Positions 8,789-55,439 of a DNA stretch of 64,000 bases are shown one piece after another. The notes under the pieces are model-generated. The model had not been told where the DNA came from. It saw only the letters and a list, made by a program, of their open reading frames with translations, and ran no database searches. Within the stretch, counting starts at the first letter, position 1. The number at the start of each line of letters is the position of its first letter. The DNA lies in contig JABAKD010000018.1 in the NCBI GenBank assembly GCA_012845835.1, positions 5,752,862 to 5,816,861 of the forward strand. Reading direction: 5' to 3'. A program made the position numbers and the translations under genes. This DNA is from Undaria pinnatifida (taxonomy: Eukaryota; Sar; Phaeophyceae; Laminariales; Alariaceae).

Positions 8789-11770
8789 ACCACACGGGTG
8801 ATTTCATGCACGCTCCGTTCCGTTTTGGTTTTGTTCGGGTTCGTCGGCCACCATCAGTTGTCATTTGAAAGAGACGGCCCTCATTTTTGTCTCATAATTG
8901 TTATTTGTTTTTTGTTCTGACGTTGTTTGGCCACCGGGAGCGAACCTCAGCCGTTTCAGAACCCTTGAAAAGCGCGAATTTCTTGTGAAGTGTTTTGCCA
9001 ATAATGTAGATTGGTCAACGTTTCCTTTTTCCGGCTAGCGGGGCACCGTTTCCAAGTCAGGGCCGGCGATATGTGAGGACTCGGGGCAATACTTGATCGC
9101 CTTGGGAGGGGTGGTTTTGTGAGTTTGTTTTCCTTGGCTATGATGTCTATGGACTTGACAGAGCGATTCGAGCGTGTTTCTCGAAGCCGTATCCTGTGTT
9201 TTGTGTAGCCGCAGGCCTTGCCCGATTGTAAGCATTCGAGAGGTTTGGCGGGGTTATCTAGGAGCGTGTCCTGTGTTTGTTTTTGCTCCAGGCATTCCAG
9301 ATTGTACGCGCTCGGTTCTAGGTCTGTCAGGTTGTAAACGTTCGTCTCTAGCCTCGCAGATTGTAAGTGTTCGAGCGGTGTTTTAGTGGGAAGCCATGTG
9401 GATGGGTTGTTGGTCAAATGACAAGTTTTTGCGGCTGCTTGGCCAGGAAGGGTTGGTTGACCTCAACCCTCCGTGTCGTGCCCCTTGTACCAGCGTTGGT
9501 TGCAAGGTATCGCTTCCCTAGCGCTGGCGTGCGTTGCTCGTTGTCGTTTCCATGGTGTTGGAGTCCGTTGCGCGGCGCCTTTTGTTGACCAATTGGTTAT
9601 TGTGGATAGAGCACGGCGGCTTTGGGTGTCCCTTGAGGTGCGGTTCGTTGCACGGTATCTTTTTTTGTCATTTGAAGGGTGGAAGATATTCGCAGCGGCT
9701 TCGTTGGTCATGTGAATTGTGAAAACATTGGTCGCGTTGTAGTTGGAAGTGTGGGTGAAGCGTGAAGGTTTCATGGCGTTCCCAGTGTATGGTAGGCATT
9801 GTCACGTCGAATAACGCCCCCTTCGGTGTTGCCGAAACGGGAGAATCTGTCATTTAGCTTCAGCGCTTGTTTGTGCCCCCAAGTAAAGGTTCATGTCCAA
9901 GAGTAGGCGAGATCTCAACTTATTTTCGGTTTGTTGTTTCATGCCGTGGTGTTTGTTGGGGGTCTGTAGGCCAGTCCTTTGTGGTAATCCGTCCTTTTGG
10001 GTAGTCAGTCCTTTGTGGTAGTAGTCAGTTCTTGTGGCAGTAAGCAGTACAGGACAGCTAGTTAGATCCACGGTAGGAAGAAAGGCGGGCCGACATTTAC
10101 GGCAACATGGTAAATCCGGGAGCTGTTGGAAAGTATTGTGGAACGCACCCTCATCAAAATAAGAAACCCAGCTTGGGTCAGTATTTCTGTTTCTTGTGCT
10201 GTGCTGCTGTAGCCAGGTATTTGCGGTAGTAGCATGTCCTTCGTAATCCAGTTTACATGTTTGGGGCTTTTTGATTATTTTTTTGCCCGACAAAATATAT
10301 CCGAGACCATTTATTTTGCGGTACCGTAGATCTCTGCCGTGCAGCAGTGGGTGTGTGTCAGTGTAGGGCTGCAACCGCGTGCACAATCTTATACGAGAGG
10401 GCGAGGAAGTAAAAGCAGTAGAAGCAGCACTCTACCAACTGTTGCGCCAGTAACTAACTGTTGATTGAGTCATTCCCCTACTTTTGGTTGAGGCTGTCGA
10501 ATTTGTTCGTTTCTGGTATCGTGGGAAGGTATGCAGGGCCGCACAGTTTCTAACACAGGACGGGAGGGTGGTCGTGGTAGCCCTGGGAGGCAGGGGGGAA
10601 GGGTAAGTCGCTCGCGAATGCGAAGTGAAGCCGGTAGTCTTCTATTATCGTACCTAATAAATCCACATCGTGGGACAATGAGAGGGGCGACCAAGTGCGT
10701 CGCGAAATCGAGCACCGCTAGATATGTCGCGTGTGGGAGAAGAGCTACGCTGAAATCGTTGCCCTTCAGCAGAATATAACGATTATTTCATCGATGGTCT
10801 GATGATGCGCAAGGCCTGGGAATGTATCTCTCTCCGAGAGTCTAGCTATTTTCACCGAAGACCGTGCAGTCGGTTAGATTGTGACACAATGGTCCACGCT
10901 TCAAGCACACCGGAAGCGCGCCATGAAAGCGGTAGCGCGTTTTGACTGAAATAGTGTCGGGGCTCTTTTAACCCAGAACCACCGGAATGCCATTCTTGTT
11001 TCGCAATACGATTGCTTTTATTTAATCATTCTAACGTCAGCTAGCTGTGATTTCCTACAAAAAAATTAGGGTCGATGCCTCATCTTTGCAAAAGCTGCGC
11101 GATGCACCGGCCGCTCGTTTGACAGATAGATGTGTTTGTCCCTTTCACCCCTTTGGGGCCCCAAAACCCCTCCCGACTCGTACCATATCTAGGTAAATTT
11201 GTCCCCCAAAAATGAGTTTTCCAGTTGTTAAGGCGTTAAATGTGTATCACTCCTACGAATGTTGCCAGAGATAGGGCGTACATCATCACACACCTAGGCC
11301 ATAGAAAGGTTTGCCTGGCGCACTTTCATTTTTCTTTTTCTTTTTCTCCGGATCAGTTTTTGGGTGGGGTATGGAGCTCCTCTAAAAGTGAGGAGCATCA
11401 GAAAGCAAAATGGTGCACCTGTATCGTACCACGCGTTATCGCTTTCATGCCCATCTCTACGTAGGACGAGCAAGGCTGAGCAACAACTACAGTACAGCGA
11501 TCGATGATCATCCAATCATGCACGTTCCTGGGCTATCGTCCGTCCGCCAATGGACCACATTACAGCACCCAAAGACCGCATCAACGATAAATGTTCGTCC
11601 ACTGATGGCACCCTCGCTTAGATTTTTCCCAACGTGTCACAGATCGTCGCTGGCCGTGTCGCTTTTATAAGCAGGTTGGGGCATGCGCGGGCACCTCTCA
11701 CGGGCCCGTTTTCCCTACCCCCGTGTTTGCCTGAAAAGGTCCCTCTGGCCATTGCCATTTTTACAACATA
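8789..11770. other. Intergenic region without a recognisable gene
   Basis: Between the spherulin-4-like stop and the end of the minus-strand giant gene. It holds degenerate short repeats (9150-9720), a fragment near 10130 of a repeat also seen near 36130, 42170 and 55560, and partial MITE A from 11130. No frame with family features was found. Confidence 0.55.
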
Positions 11771-47688
<35,918 letters not shown>

Positions 47689-48606
47689 CTGCAAACGACA
47701 ACAACGGATGGGAATACCTTGCGTTCAGTGAATGTTCAAAATAGTAAGGCCACGTAGCTGTCGTCGATTTCCAAAGTTGGAAAGGAAGTCGTACAATTTA
47801 ACACTGCTGTTGTAATGAAAGCGGTCGTTTATGGGCAAAGCCCTGCCTGGTACCACAACGTTGCTAACACCTATGAAACCACGACTGGGACAGGAACGAA
47901 CGGGATTCACAGTCGCAACTGGTAAGCGTAAGCCCCGGTATACTGCTATATAAGGCCTACCGGCGGAATACCGACAACGAAGGGTAAGAGACAGTACCTG
48001 CTATATATATTGCTCGGTACTACTCTATTACTGCTGCTATCAACACTATTACGACCGACGTGTACTGCGATTCCTGAAGAGGTTGCGCACCCTACTTGTA
48101 CTCGTTAATACAAAGAGTTCATGTGGTTGTATGAAAAATGAGTAACAGTAGTAGTACACCGCGTCACTACATGAACAACTCGCTAACCCCAATCACGGGA
48201 CTGCTCTCCAGCATCACCCAGGTTAACTTCAGCTTCTGTTTACTGCTATATATCAACCTCCAGTGTGTACTGCGACTGGTGCTGAGGTATCATGCTGCTG
48301 TGTTATTTATTACTGCATGGACCATTTTTAATTTTTACAACCCTGGCTGACCCCCGTGATGAGACTTGCCCGTTTTCATTGCGTCTTACATGTATAGATA
48401 CCACGTAGTCGTAGTCGTACATCCAAAACGTGTGTTTATATCACAGCACAAAGCGTCACTGCAAAGGTCTACTCGTAGACCTGAGTACTTGTACAATTCC
48501 CGCTTACACCGCGATGACGGGACTGCCCCGTACACGTATCATACTCGTACATGCAAAAGTGTGTTTGTACGCATGAAAAAGAAATCACAACATGCAACTC
48601 ACGTTT

Positions 48607-49051
48607 CGTCAAGCTCTCAGCTCCTTCGTTAGGGACGCCGATCGAAGGTGAATCACAGGTGTCCGCGTCACACCAGTCACACACACGAGGGTTGTCGCCG
48701 CTTCCCCAGTGCTTCTTGTTAAGGTTATGAAAAGCTTGGCACGTGGAAGGCTCGTCACTCCTGCAGGTGTCGCAGACAGCGTACTGGGAACTCCTGTTTC
48801 TCCTATTTCGTGCGATGAGGAAGCCGTCACAACCCTTGCTCGGGCACGGCCAATCAGGATTGCCAGAAGAAGCTGAGTCCCGTTCTTGCCCGACCAGCTT
48901 CCACACGCCTGATCCTGAACCTCCACCACCCCCACTGTTGGCGGAGCCTCCTCCCGCACTAGCCTTGGTCCGCTTCGCAATTTTCAACTTCAAATTGTTA
49001 TTGCCGATCCGGCAAATTTCAAATTCAAATTGTTTGCAGCCGTCAACGGCA
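48607..49051 (-). CDS. Cysteine-rich (zinc-ribbon-like) exon, gene unassigned
   Basis: Open frame read through AVDGCKQFEFEICRIG, a Gly/Ser linker, then WPCPSKGCDGFL, AVCDTCRSDEPSTC and VCDWCDADTC. The paired C-x(4)-C and C-x(2)-C groups suggest zinc binding. The donor AAAC|GTGAGT is strong and ends in phase 1. No in-frame ATG exists before the upstream stop, so this is an internal exon. Its phase does not fit the next minus-strand exon found (47521-47688, phase 0), so either an exon is missing or it belongs to a different gene. The upper limit is approximate. Confidence 0.5.
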
Positions 49052-49167
49052 ATTCCCTCTCAACAGCCAGCAATTGGCCAACTTCAAATAAAAGTACAAA
49101 AAAGAAGTTGCTGAAAAAGCAAAATAAAAATATCAGAGAGCAAGCAGTAAAGATCAGAGAATGAGAG

Positions 49168-49929
49168 CTAAAAAGTAAGTAAGAATGAGACTAGGGAAAG
49201 CAAGGAAGGCAAGGAACTTCGGGACGGTTCTTTTCCCCAGCAACTAATTTTCTTTTCGGCAATTACGTGCTGAGAAGGGCTGAGAGGGGGGAGGATATGC
49301 CGAGCGAGACGTCCGAAGGGGGCGAGGTCTAGGTATATAGTTGTATCACAGACATTTGGAGGAGGAGGGTTGGGATATTGCTGAGGCTCGGTGTGATCAG
49401 TTATTCGAAAGTCCACTCCGTATAACTGCGTGGCAGCAATTAATTCTACGTTTGTAGCATATGCGTAAGGCTGTGACATGAAGTGGAGATACTCTTCGAC
49501 ACTCGAATATGTAGTAGGTTGAGATCCAGCGACTTCCACAAGTTCTTGATTTGCTCCAGCTAAGATGCTGTCGTGGAAAGTGTTGAAACCTGATCCTGGG
49601 ATAACGGTGTACAAATTGGTTGTGATGTGGGCAATAATATGTGCACGGACGATGTGATGTAAAGCTGGGTTGTTGTGCACACGACGCGAGATACATCTTA
49701 ATAAACATGCACCATCACCAATCTCGGGAATAATGGACCATTGACCAGAATTGTTATTGTTGCCGCTGTTGTTGTCTTGATCATTTTCGCTGTCTGATGG
49801 GTTTGTACTGCTGTCGCTGCTGTTAGAGGAATCTTTGGTGTCAATTTGTTGTTTGTTTTCTGTGTCCAGCATTTTTCCCCGCGCGCTTATACCGATGTTT
49901 GTTGCCGATATGGTCTGTTGTGTGCACAT
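49168..49929 (-). CDS. OTU-domain cysteine protease-like protein, 253 aa
   Basis: Starts at ATG (49927-49929) and runs 253 codons. An acidic Ser/Asn-rich N-terminus (about residues 25-65) precedes GQWSIIPEIGDGACLLRCIS, the OTU nucleophile motif (D-G-x-C). Further on, VEEYLHFMSQPYAYATNVEL and AATQLYGVDFRI match the later OTU helix and strand, and TIYLDL the last strand. The usual HY catalytic His motif is not clear; His in ARHILPP or SPSQHV are candidates, or the C-terminus may be spliced or degenerate. OTU enzymes remove ubiquitin; such ORFs are also carried by transposable elements and viruses. No transposase, integrase or viral gene lies beside it. Confidence 0.68.
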   Translation of the reverse strand: MCTQQTISATNIGISARGKMLDTENKQQIDTKDSSNSSDSSTNPSDSENDQDNNSGNNNNSGQWSIIPEIGDGACLLRCISRRVHNNPALHHIVRAHIIAHITTNLYTVIPGSGFNTFHDSILAGANQELVEVAGSQPTTYSSVEEYLHFMSQPYAYATNVELIAATQLYGVDFRITDHTEPQQYPNPPPPNVCDTTIYLDLAPFGRLARHILPPLSPSQHVIAEKKISCWGKEPSRSSLPSLLSLVSFLLTF

Positions 49930-50728
49930 CGTTACTTTTGCTTGAGTTGTGTTGCTACTTTATATCTCTTTATACAGGTTTCGCTACTGCTGTATGGTAA
50001 CCACCGTGTCAATTGTGAGGGAGAACTCACAGTAAACTTAGAGTCTATGGACTACGTGCTGCTTGCTGGTGGTGCTGCTGACGGAACTTTGCAAGACAAA
50101 CGGAACTTTTTCGGGCACGTTGGCGTTGTTTGTTCCGTTCAGAAAAATATATTGTCTACACCGACAAATGATTCTTTATTATCTACATGACCTTGATTTG
50201 CTCCAGCTAAGATGCTGTCGTGGAAGGTGTTGAAACCTGATCCTGGGATAACGGTGTACAAATTGGTTGTGATGTGGGCAATAATATGTGCACGGACGAT
50301 GTGATGTAAAGCTGGGTTGTTGTGCACACGACGCGAGATACATCTTAATAAACATGCACCATCACCAATCTCGGGAATAATGGACCATTGACCAGAATTG
50401 TTATTGTTGCCGCTATTATTGTTGTCTTGATCATTTTCGCTGTCTGATGGGTTTGTACTGCTGTCGCTGCTGTTAGAGGAATCATTGGTGTCAATTTGTT
50501 GTTCGTTTTCTGTGTCCAGTATTTTTCCCCGCGTGCTTATACCGATGTTTGTTGCCGATATGGTCTGTTGTGTGCACATCGTTACTTTTGCTTGAGTTGT
50601 GTTGCTACTTTATATCTCTTTATACAGGTTTCGCTACTGCTGTATGGTATCCACCGTGTCAATTGTGAGAGAGAACTCACAGTAAACTTAGAGTCTATGG
50701 ACTACGTGCTGCTTGCTGGTGGTGCTCT
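49549..50728. repeat. OTU-region tandem duplication, about 650 bp
   Basis: 49549-50068 and 50193-50728 match closely (offset 644-650, small indels), covering the first half of the OTU ORF and about 140 bp upstream of its ATG. Confidence 0.9.
50139..50579 (-). pseudogene. Truncated tandem copy of the OTU gene
   Basis: Repeats the first about 128 codons of the OTU gene at roughly 650 bp spacing, including the upstream region, with a few substitutions and a small in-frame Asn insertion. After SILAGANQ the frame runs into unrelated sequence and stops. The D-G-x-C motif is kept but the rest of the OTU fold is missing. Confidence 0.72.
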
Positions 50729-50903
50729 ATTGTAAAACCGCTGTGTATGTTCTTTTGATGAGAGTAAACGTCTTGTGTATTTATTCTCCTCGGTCCATCC
50801 AGAAAAAAATCCCGTTCTCAATAAAATTTGATTTTTTATGATCTATATATTATTGCCGCTCTCTGCGGTTGCTTGCTGCTGCTGTGATCGTAGACAGTTC
50901 ACA

Positions 50904-51048
50904 CCGATGTTTGTTGCCGATATGGTCTGTTGTGTGCACATCGTTACTTTTGCTTGGGTTGTGTTGCTACTTTATATCTCTTTATACAGGTTTCGCTACT
51001 GCTGTATGGTAACCACCGTGTCAATTGTGAGGGAGAACTCACAGTAAT
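50904..51048 (-). repeat. Third, shorter copy of the OTU gene 5' end and upstream region
   Basis: Matches the start-codon region and upstream sequence of both OTU copies (from the ACCGATGTTTGTTGCCGAT block to the GAGAACTCACAGTAA block). Only the first few codons are retained. Confidence 0.75.
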
Positions 51049-51059
51049 GACATAGTTCA

Positions 51060-52186
51060 CGTCGTTGCAGCGGGTACATATACACCGCGCCCGCGTCTAG
51101 CAGTGCGGGAAAATTCTCTCGCAAATACATTTTGATGCCACCCCGATGTACGTGCGAGGACTAAAGTTCCACCGTGTGTGTAGTAGACGTATTTAAGCCT
51201 GACGATATGCGTATATTTTAGGCTCTAAACCAAATTAAGCCCTATCGTGTCTTAAATGTCTACAAAATAGGTCTATTTTATCGACCTAACGACCACGGCA
51301 GACCACGGTGAGATGTGGATTTTCCCAAAATATGCACTTGGGCACATTTTGGCCCAAGTGCATATTTGAAGCAATTTTCCGAGTATTTCCAGCAAACAAC
51401 AGCATTTCAGACGACAAAAGCTCGAGGAAACATCAGACGGATGCCTACATCAGACGGATGCCTACATTTCGAGGGTGGAAATTGAACCGGGTTGAGGGCC
51501 AGTCCTGCTGTGCTGCTGTACTGACTGCCACACTGAGGCACACCGAAGGCGGCAGACGCCTGCGAGGTATCCTACATATGAAGCGAGTATGGAGTACGAA
51601 GCACTCAATGTTTTTGCCAGGCACCAGTTATTTGTTTTGGCCGTTTGTTCAAGCTCGCACAGCATGGGCAGGGGAGGGTCTTTCTCGAAGTTTCCACCCA
51701 CTCATGTGCTGACTCATGACATAAATCCTCGTCTTGCCATCTGCGTCTGGAGTAGTGCAGAAATATCATAGTCTATTTTCAAGTAGTTTGATCTTTCCTC
51801 GGCTTTTCTTTTTATGCGTACTGAAAGAGACCACTATTTCGAGTTTTAGACATATGGTGTTTTTTTTATGCGTTTAAGGTCGAAATATCGAATGGCCTAG
51901 CTCTTCCAGTTGGAAGTACTTAAGACCTAACCTCGAGGCTTAAATACGTCTAGTGTGTGGTTGCCCGGGGACAGAAGCGTCTCGTACCCCGCAAAATAGA
52001 GCCAGTCTCGGCGGCTTTCCGCGGCCATAGCTCGCGCCACGGACGTCCCATGAGCCCGGCACACGGCTGATAATATACCGACGGGTAGTCTGATCGCATT
52101 GCAGAAGAAAGCACACCAAAAAACTCTGCGCCGGCGGAGAAAAAGGGACGGACTAGGCAAAAAAATCAAAATGGTACATATGCTAA

Positions 52187-52217
<31 letters not shown>

Positions 52218-55050
52218 TATCGGGTACGCAGGTGCGTAGTAGTCTAGTCTATACGAATAAAGCACACGCCCGTGGTGCAGGATACAGGAACGAGCTCAAA
52301 TCTTACCGGTGCAGGATACCGCCGATACAAGATACAGACGCACGGCTGTACAAAATACAGACAGAATACAGGTATTAGACTATTATTAATAGTACAGCGG
52401 GACCGCTCGTATAACGGGCTTATTTGTGATGATGTTATGATATCTCGTTGTTCCGACGTTAATTGATTGATTTGTGATGACTGCGCGAAGCCTAGGACTT
52501 TGATACGATATATTCATCCGACACCGGTACAAGTAGACTACACATATACCGCCTCCACCCCCACCCCCTCCCCACCACCACGCTCGCGCCAGAATCTGCA
52601 AAAATAGCGGTCTGGGAAGGCGTAGATGCAGCGGCGTTCTTCACACGGCCAATTTTGATGTTGATTTTGGCCTTGCATGCTTGGTTGGGGCACTGCCGTT
52701 GTTGCATTGCCACTGCCCGCAGCTCCTGAGTGAGGTGCAGGCCAGTCCCGAACCACCGCCCCTGCACGCAAAACAGCCGCTACTTCACATATATTATAGC
52801 CAAACTCGTTTTGGCGGCCTACGGCAAACCGGCTGCGACACGGGCGGCCCCCGCCGCACGAGTTTCCCCCGCTGCACCGGTGTGGGGGTAGGTGAGATGC
52901 GTGTGGTTTGCGAGGCGCGTCCGAGATCCCAACAAGGCGCACACCTGGTACGTGGTAAGTTTGGTAAGTTGGATAGGAAGGCCACTGGACTGATGTCATT
53001 ACATTAGAGTGGTGTACCGGGGCCCTCTGATAAGAAACCGAACACCGACATTGCATTGGTTTAGGCTACGTAGATTTCTTGTTCGAGAAAGAGCGCGCTA
53101 TAGTCTTATACACTATTAATAACATCAGTATAACAGCTTAGTCTAATAGTCTAGTCTATGCCGTAACAGGTACTTTTTTTTTTGTTGCTCATCATCCATT
53201 TCATAAAAATATTTCAAGGACGTCAGCCGTGAGTTCGACGAATTTCGGGTCAATACCCATCTTTGCAAGCTGCGCTGTTGGTAATTGTAATATACTATGT
53301 GGGTGAGTTTTTTTTATTATTTTCTCACACTTTTTTCTCTTTCTCCCTCCGCGGACGTTACTCACATCCATCATCCATTTATTTATTGTTTTCTCACACT
53401 TTTTTTCTCTTTGTCCCTCTGTGGGCGTAACTCGCATCCAGGGTCACCAATCAGGCCCCTCTCTCCCCTCCACACTCACGGCACGTGCCTTCATGTTAAA
53501 TCGCGAGAAGACTTCAGACCTTTCTTCCCTCGTCGACTCGTGTCAAATTGCTGGTACCAGTAGTTGTTATTTCTACGTTATGCCCACGGGTTAACCTTCT
53601 TTTGCCAGGACCCTCTCACGAAAGGCCGGGTATTATAGTGTATGGGGACGTTGCCACAAGAGGAAAAGTTGACCGTCTCTGCGCAATAACGCGGCCATTT
53701 TTCAGGGTGGGCTTATTCCGAAGGCGCTTAGCACGAAAGGCGACGGTTTACGGGCGCTCACGCTGGACGGCCCCTCTCTCTCGGGCTTATCCCTAACGGT
53801 GGGGGGCTTGGTGCGCATCCTGAGGGGTCTGAACCCGCGCAGCGGAGATCCTAAGGTGTAGCCGGGGGCGGGGCGACGAGCACCTAAAACTTTGCCTATA
53901 CAAATGTATTTGGTGGAATCACGAAAACACGCTCAACTGGACTTCCCTCCGAACATCAATCTAGGCACTGCCCGGATATTGGGTAATTGAACCAGGGCCT
54001 CTCCGATTGTGCCAGGGCACTGAGATCCACGAAGGCAAGAAACAAGTTGGACACAAAGCCGTGCCGTCCTTGCGCAGAGGGGGTGGATACGAATGGTTGG
54101 TGGTGTCCCGCTTATGAACTTTAGAGAGACAGAGGCTGTCCTGGAGATCCAAATTGCCGGTTTCCCAAGCAAGCCCGAGTGGTGCACTGTGGCCGCTGCT
54201 CTTTCGGTCAGCTGGTATTTGCAGTGACTGCCCGACACCACGCAAACTCTTGCGGCGACTAAAAGAAAAAGGTCTAATCCACGTGCGGGTTAACGGGTGT
54301 AGCTCTGGTGCCAAGCGCCGGATTTACTGTTGCAGCAAGGTTTGATGGATGGTACCGCAAAATATCTTTGAGGCTGACAACCCCCGCGACGATAATACTA
54401 CTTTGATCCTAGAGCATACGGTCATGGCTTCAGGGGCAGCGCCGATCGCTCGGGATTGTTATTCGGCACATTGTAGTGGTTCTACAAAATAAAACAGTTC
54501 ATTTGCCAGGATGGCTGATGCTGCTTTGCTCCACATTATGTTTTCGAGGGGACAACCACATACGCGAAAAAAAAAAACTAAGAGTGATCCCACAGTCAGG
54601 GGGGTGCCTGACACTATTGTATTTCTTTCAGCCGTCCTACTAACGCTAACCCTAACCCTAACCCTAACCCGTACGAAATACCGGTCTAAATGCCGCCTAA
54701 CGACATCATCACTGGGGTAAAATGATTAGAGATGTCAAATAGGGCATATCACTGGGTCAGGGTTTTGCACTTTTGGGGTTTAAAATATTTTTTTTCTGAA
54801 CGCTTGAGCTCAACAAGTGCGGAACTATCGGCATGCGCACGGTCATTTTACGAGCATACTGGTATTATTGTGTTATTAATAAGGCTAGAGCACAAAGAAC
54901 GGTTGGTCGGGTTGCGCGAACGAAACGTCCTTCGATGTTTACCTTTCGGGTGAGATATTGAGCTCCCCTCGTGTTAGAGAAGCTCAGAAAATTCTTAGAA
55001 TATGCCCTGAACCCCAAGCGCGAGATGACTCATAATAACATCTTGCGTTT
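51060..55050. other. Region without a recognised gene
   Basis: Contains an inverted pair GTGCATATTTGAAG/CAAAATATGCAC near 51328-51370, (AT)n at 52195-52219, SINE-tail-like sequence at 53290-53540, and an open plus frame at 54154-54345 ending in LLRRLKEKGLI..RRIYCCSK. The latter faintly resembles a winged-helix end but is unassigned. Confidence 0.5.
54646..54670 (+). repeat. Interstitial telomere-like (CCCTAA)n
   Basis: About four CCCTAA units, GCTAACCCTAACCCTAACCC and on. The type matches the TTAGGG telomere repeat of many eukaryotes. Confidence 0.85.
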
Positions 55051-55057
55051 ACCGTAG

Positions 55058-55437
55058 TGTTATAAGGCTTAGTTTGGGTAAGCTATTGGTTATCCTTTTG
55101 CAAGTGGTCAAACGGACTAATGCCCCACGAATACCTTAACAAATGGCGTCGACGGCAGGACCATGGGTTTTTTTGGGGTCGTGGGTTCAAACCCCACCAT
55201 CCACAGTAAAATACTTTTTCAGACTTTCCCCATGTTCGAACTTGAAAAATACTCTGCCCGGTATCCCCAGGAAATAAAAACCGCGTGCATAATTTAGGTC
55301 CGCCCGTGTATCCGGCCGGCCTGCCATCCCGCCGTTTCAGGGGGGGAGAGTGTTATCAAGGCTTTTCGTTTGGGTAAGCTATTGGTTAACCTTTTGCAAG
55401 TGGTCAAACGGACTAATACCCCACTAATTCGTTAACA
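55058..55437 (+). mobile_element. TRIM (miniature LTR element), copy 2, complete
   Basis: LTRs 55058-55141 and 55351-55437, TGTTA..TAACA, target duplication GTAG on both sides, PBS from 55144 (TGGCGTCGAC) and polypurine tract GGGGGGAGAG at 55341-55350. Internal sequence is clearly related to copy 1 but diverged. Confidence 0.87.
55167..55206 (+). other. tRNA T-arm-like segment inside TRIM copy 2
   Basis: GTGGG-TTCAAAC-CCCAC forms a perfect 5-bp stem and 7-nt loop identical in form to a tRNA T arm. The equivalent in copy 1 (46210-46240, minus) is GTGGG-TTCGATC-CCCAC followed by ATCCACCA. No acceptor 5' strand or D arm is present, so this is not a tRNA gene. Confidence 0.7.
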
Positions 55438-55439
55438 GT

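Noticed and set aside
8162-8789. ORFs of 179 and 191 codons on opposite strands
   Set aside because: Both read across degenerate tandem repeats after the spherulin-4-like stop; repeated peptide pieces reflect repeated DNA.
9850-10386. 178-codon minus-strand ORF
   Set aside because: No ATG start, no recognisable domain, and part of it is a dispersed repeat also seen near 36130, 42170 and 55560.
54154-54345. Possible winged-helix or ribosomal S25-like fragment
   Set aside because: Only the short RRLKEKGLI..RIY string is suggestive; the preceding helices expected for such a fold are absent.
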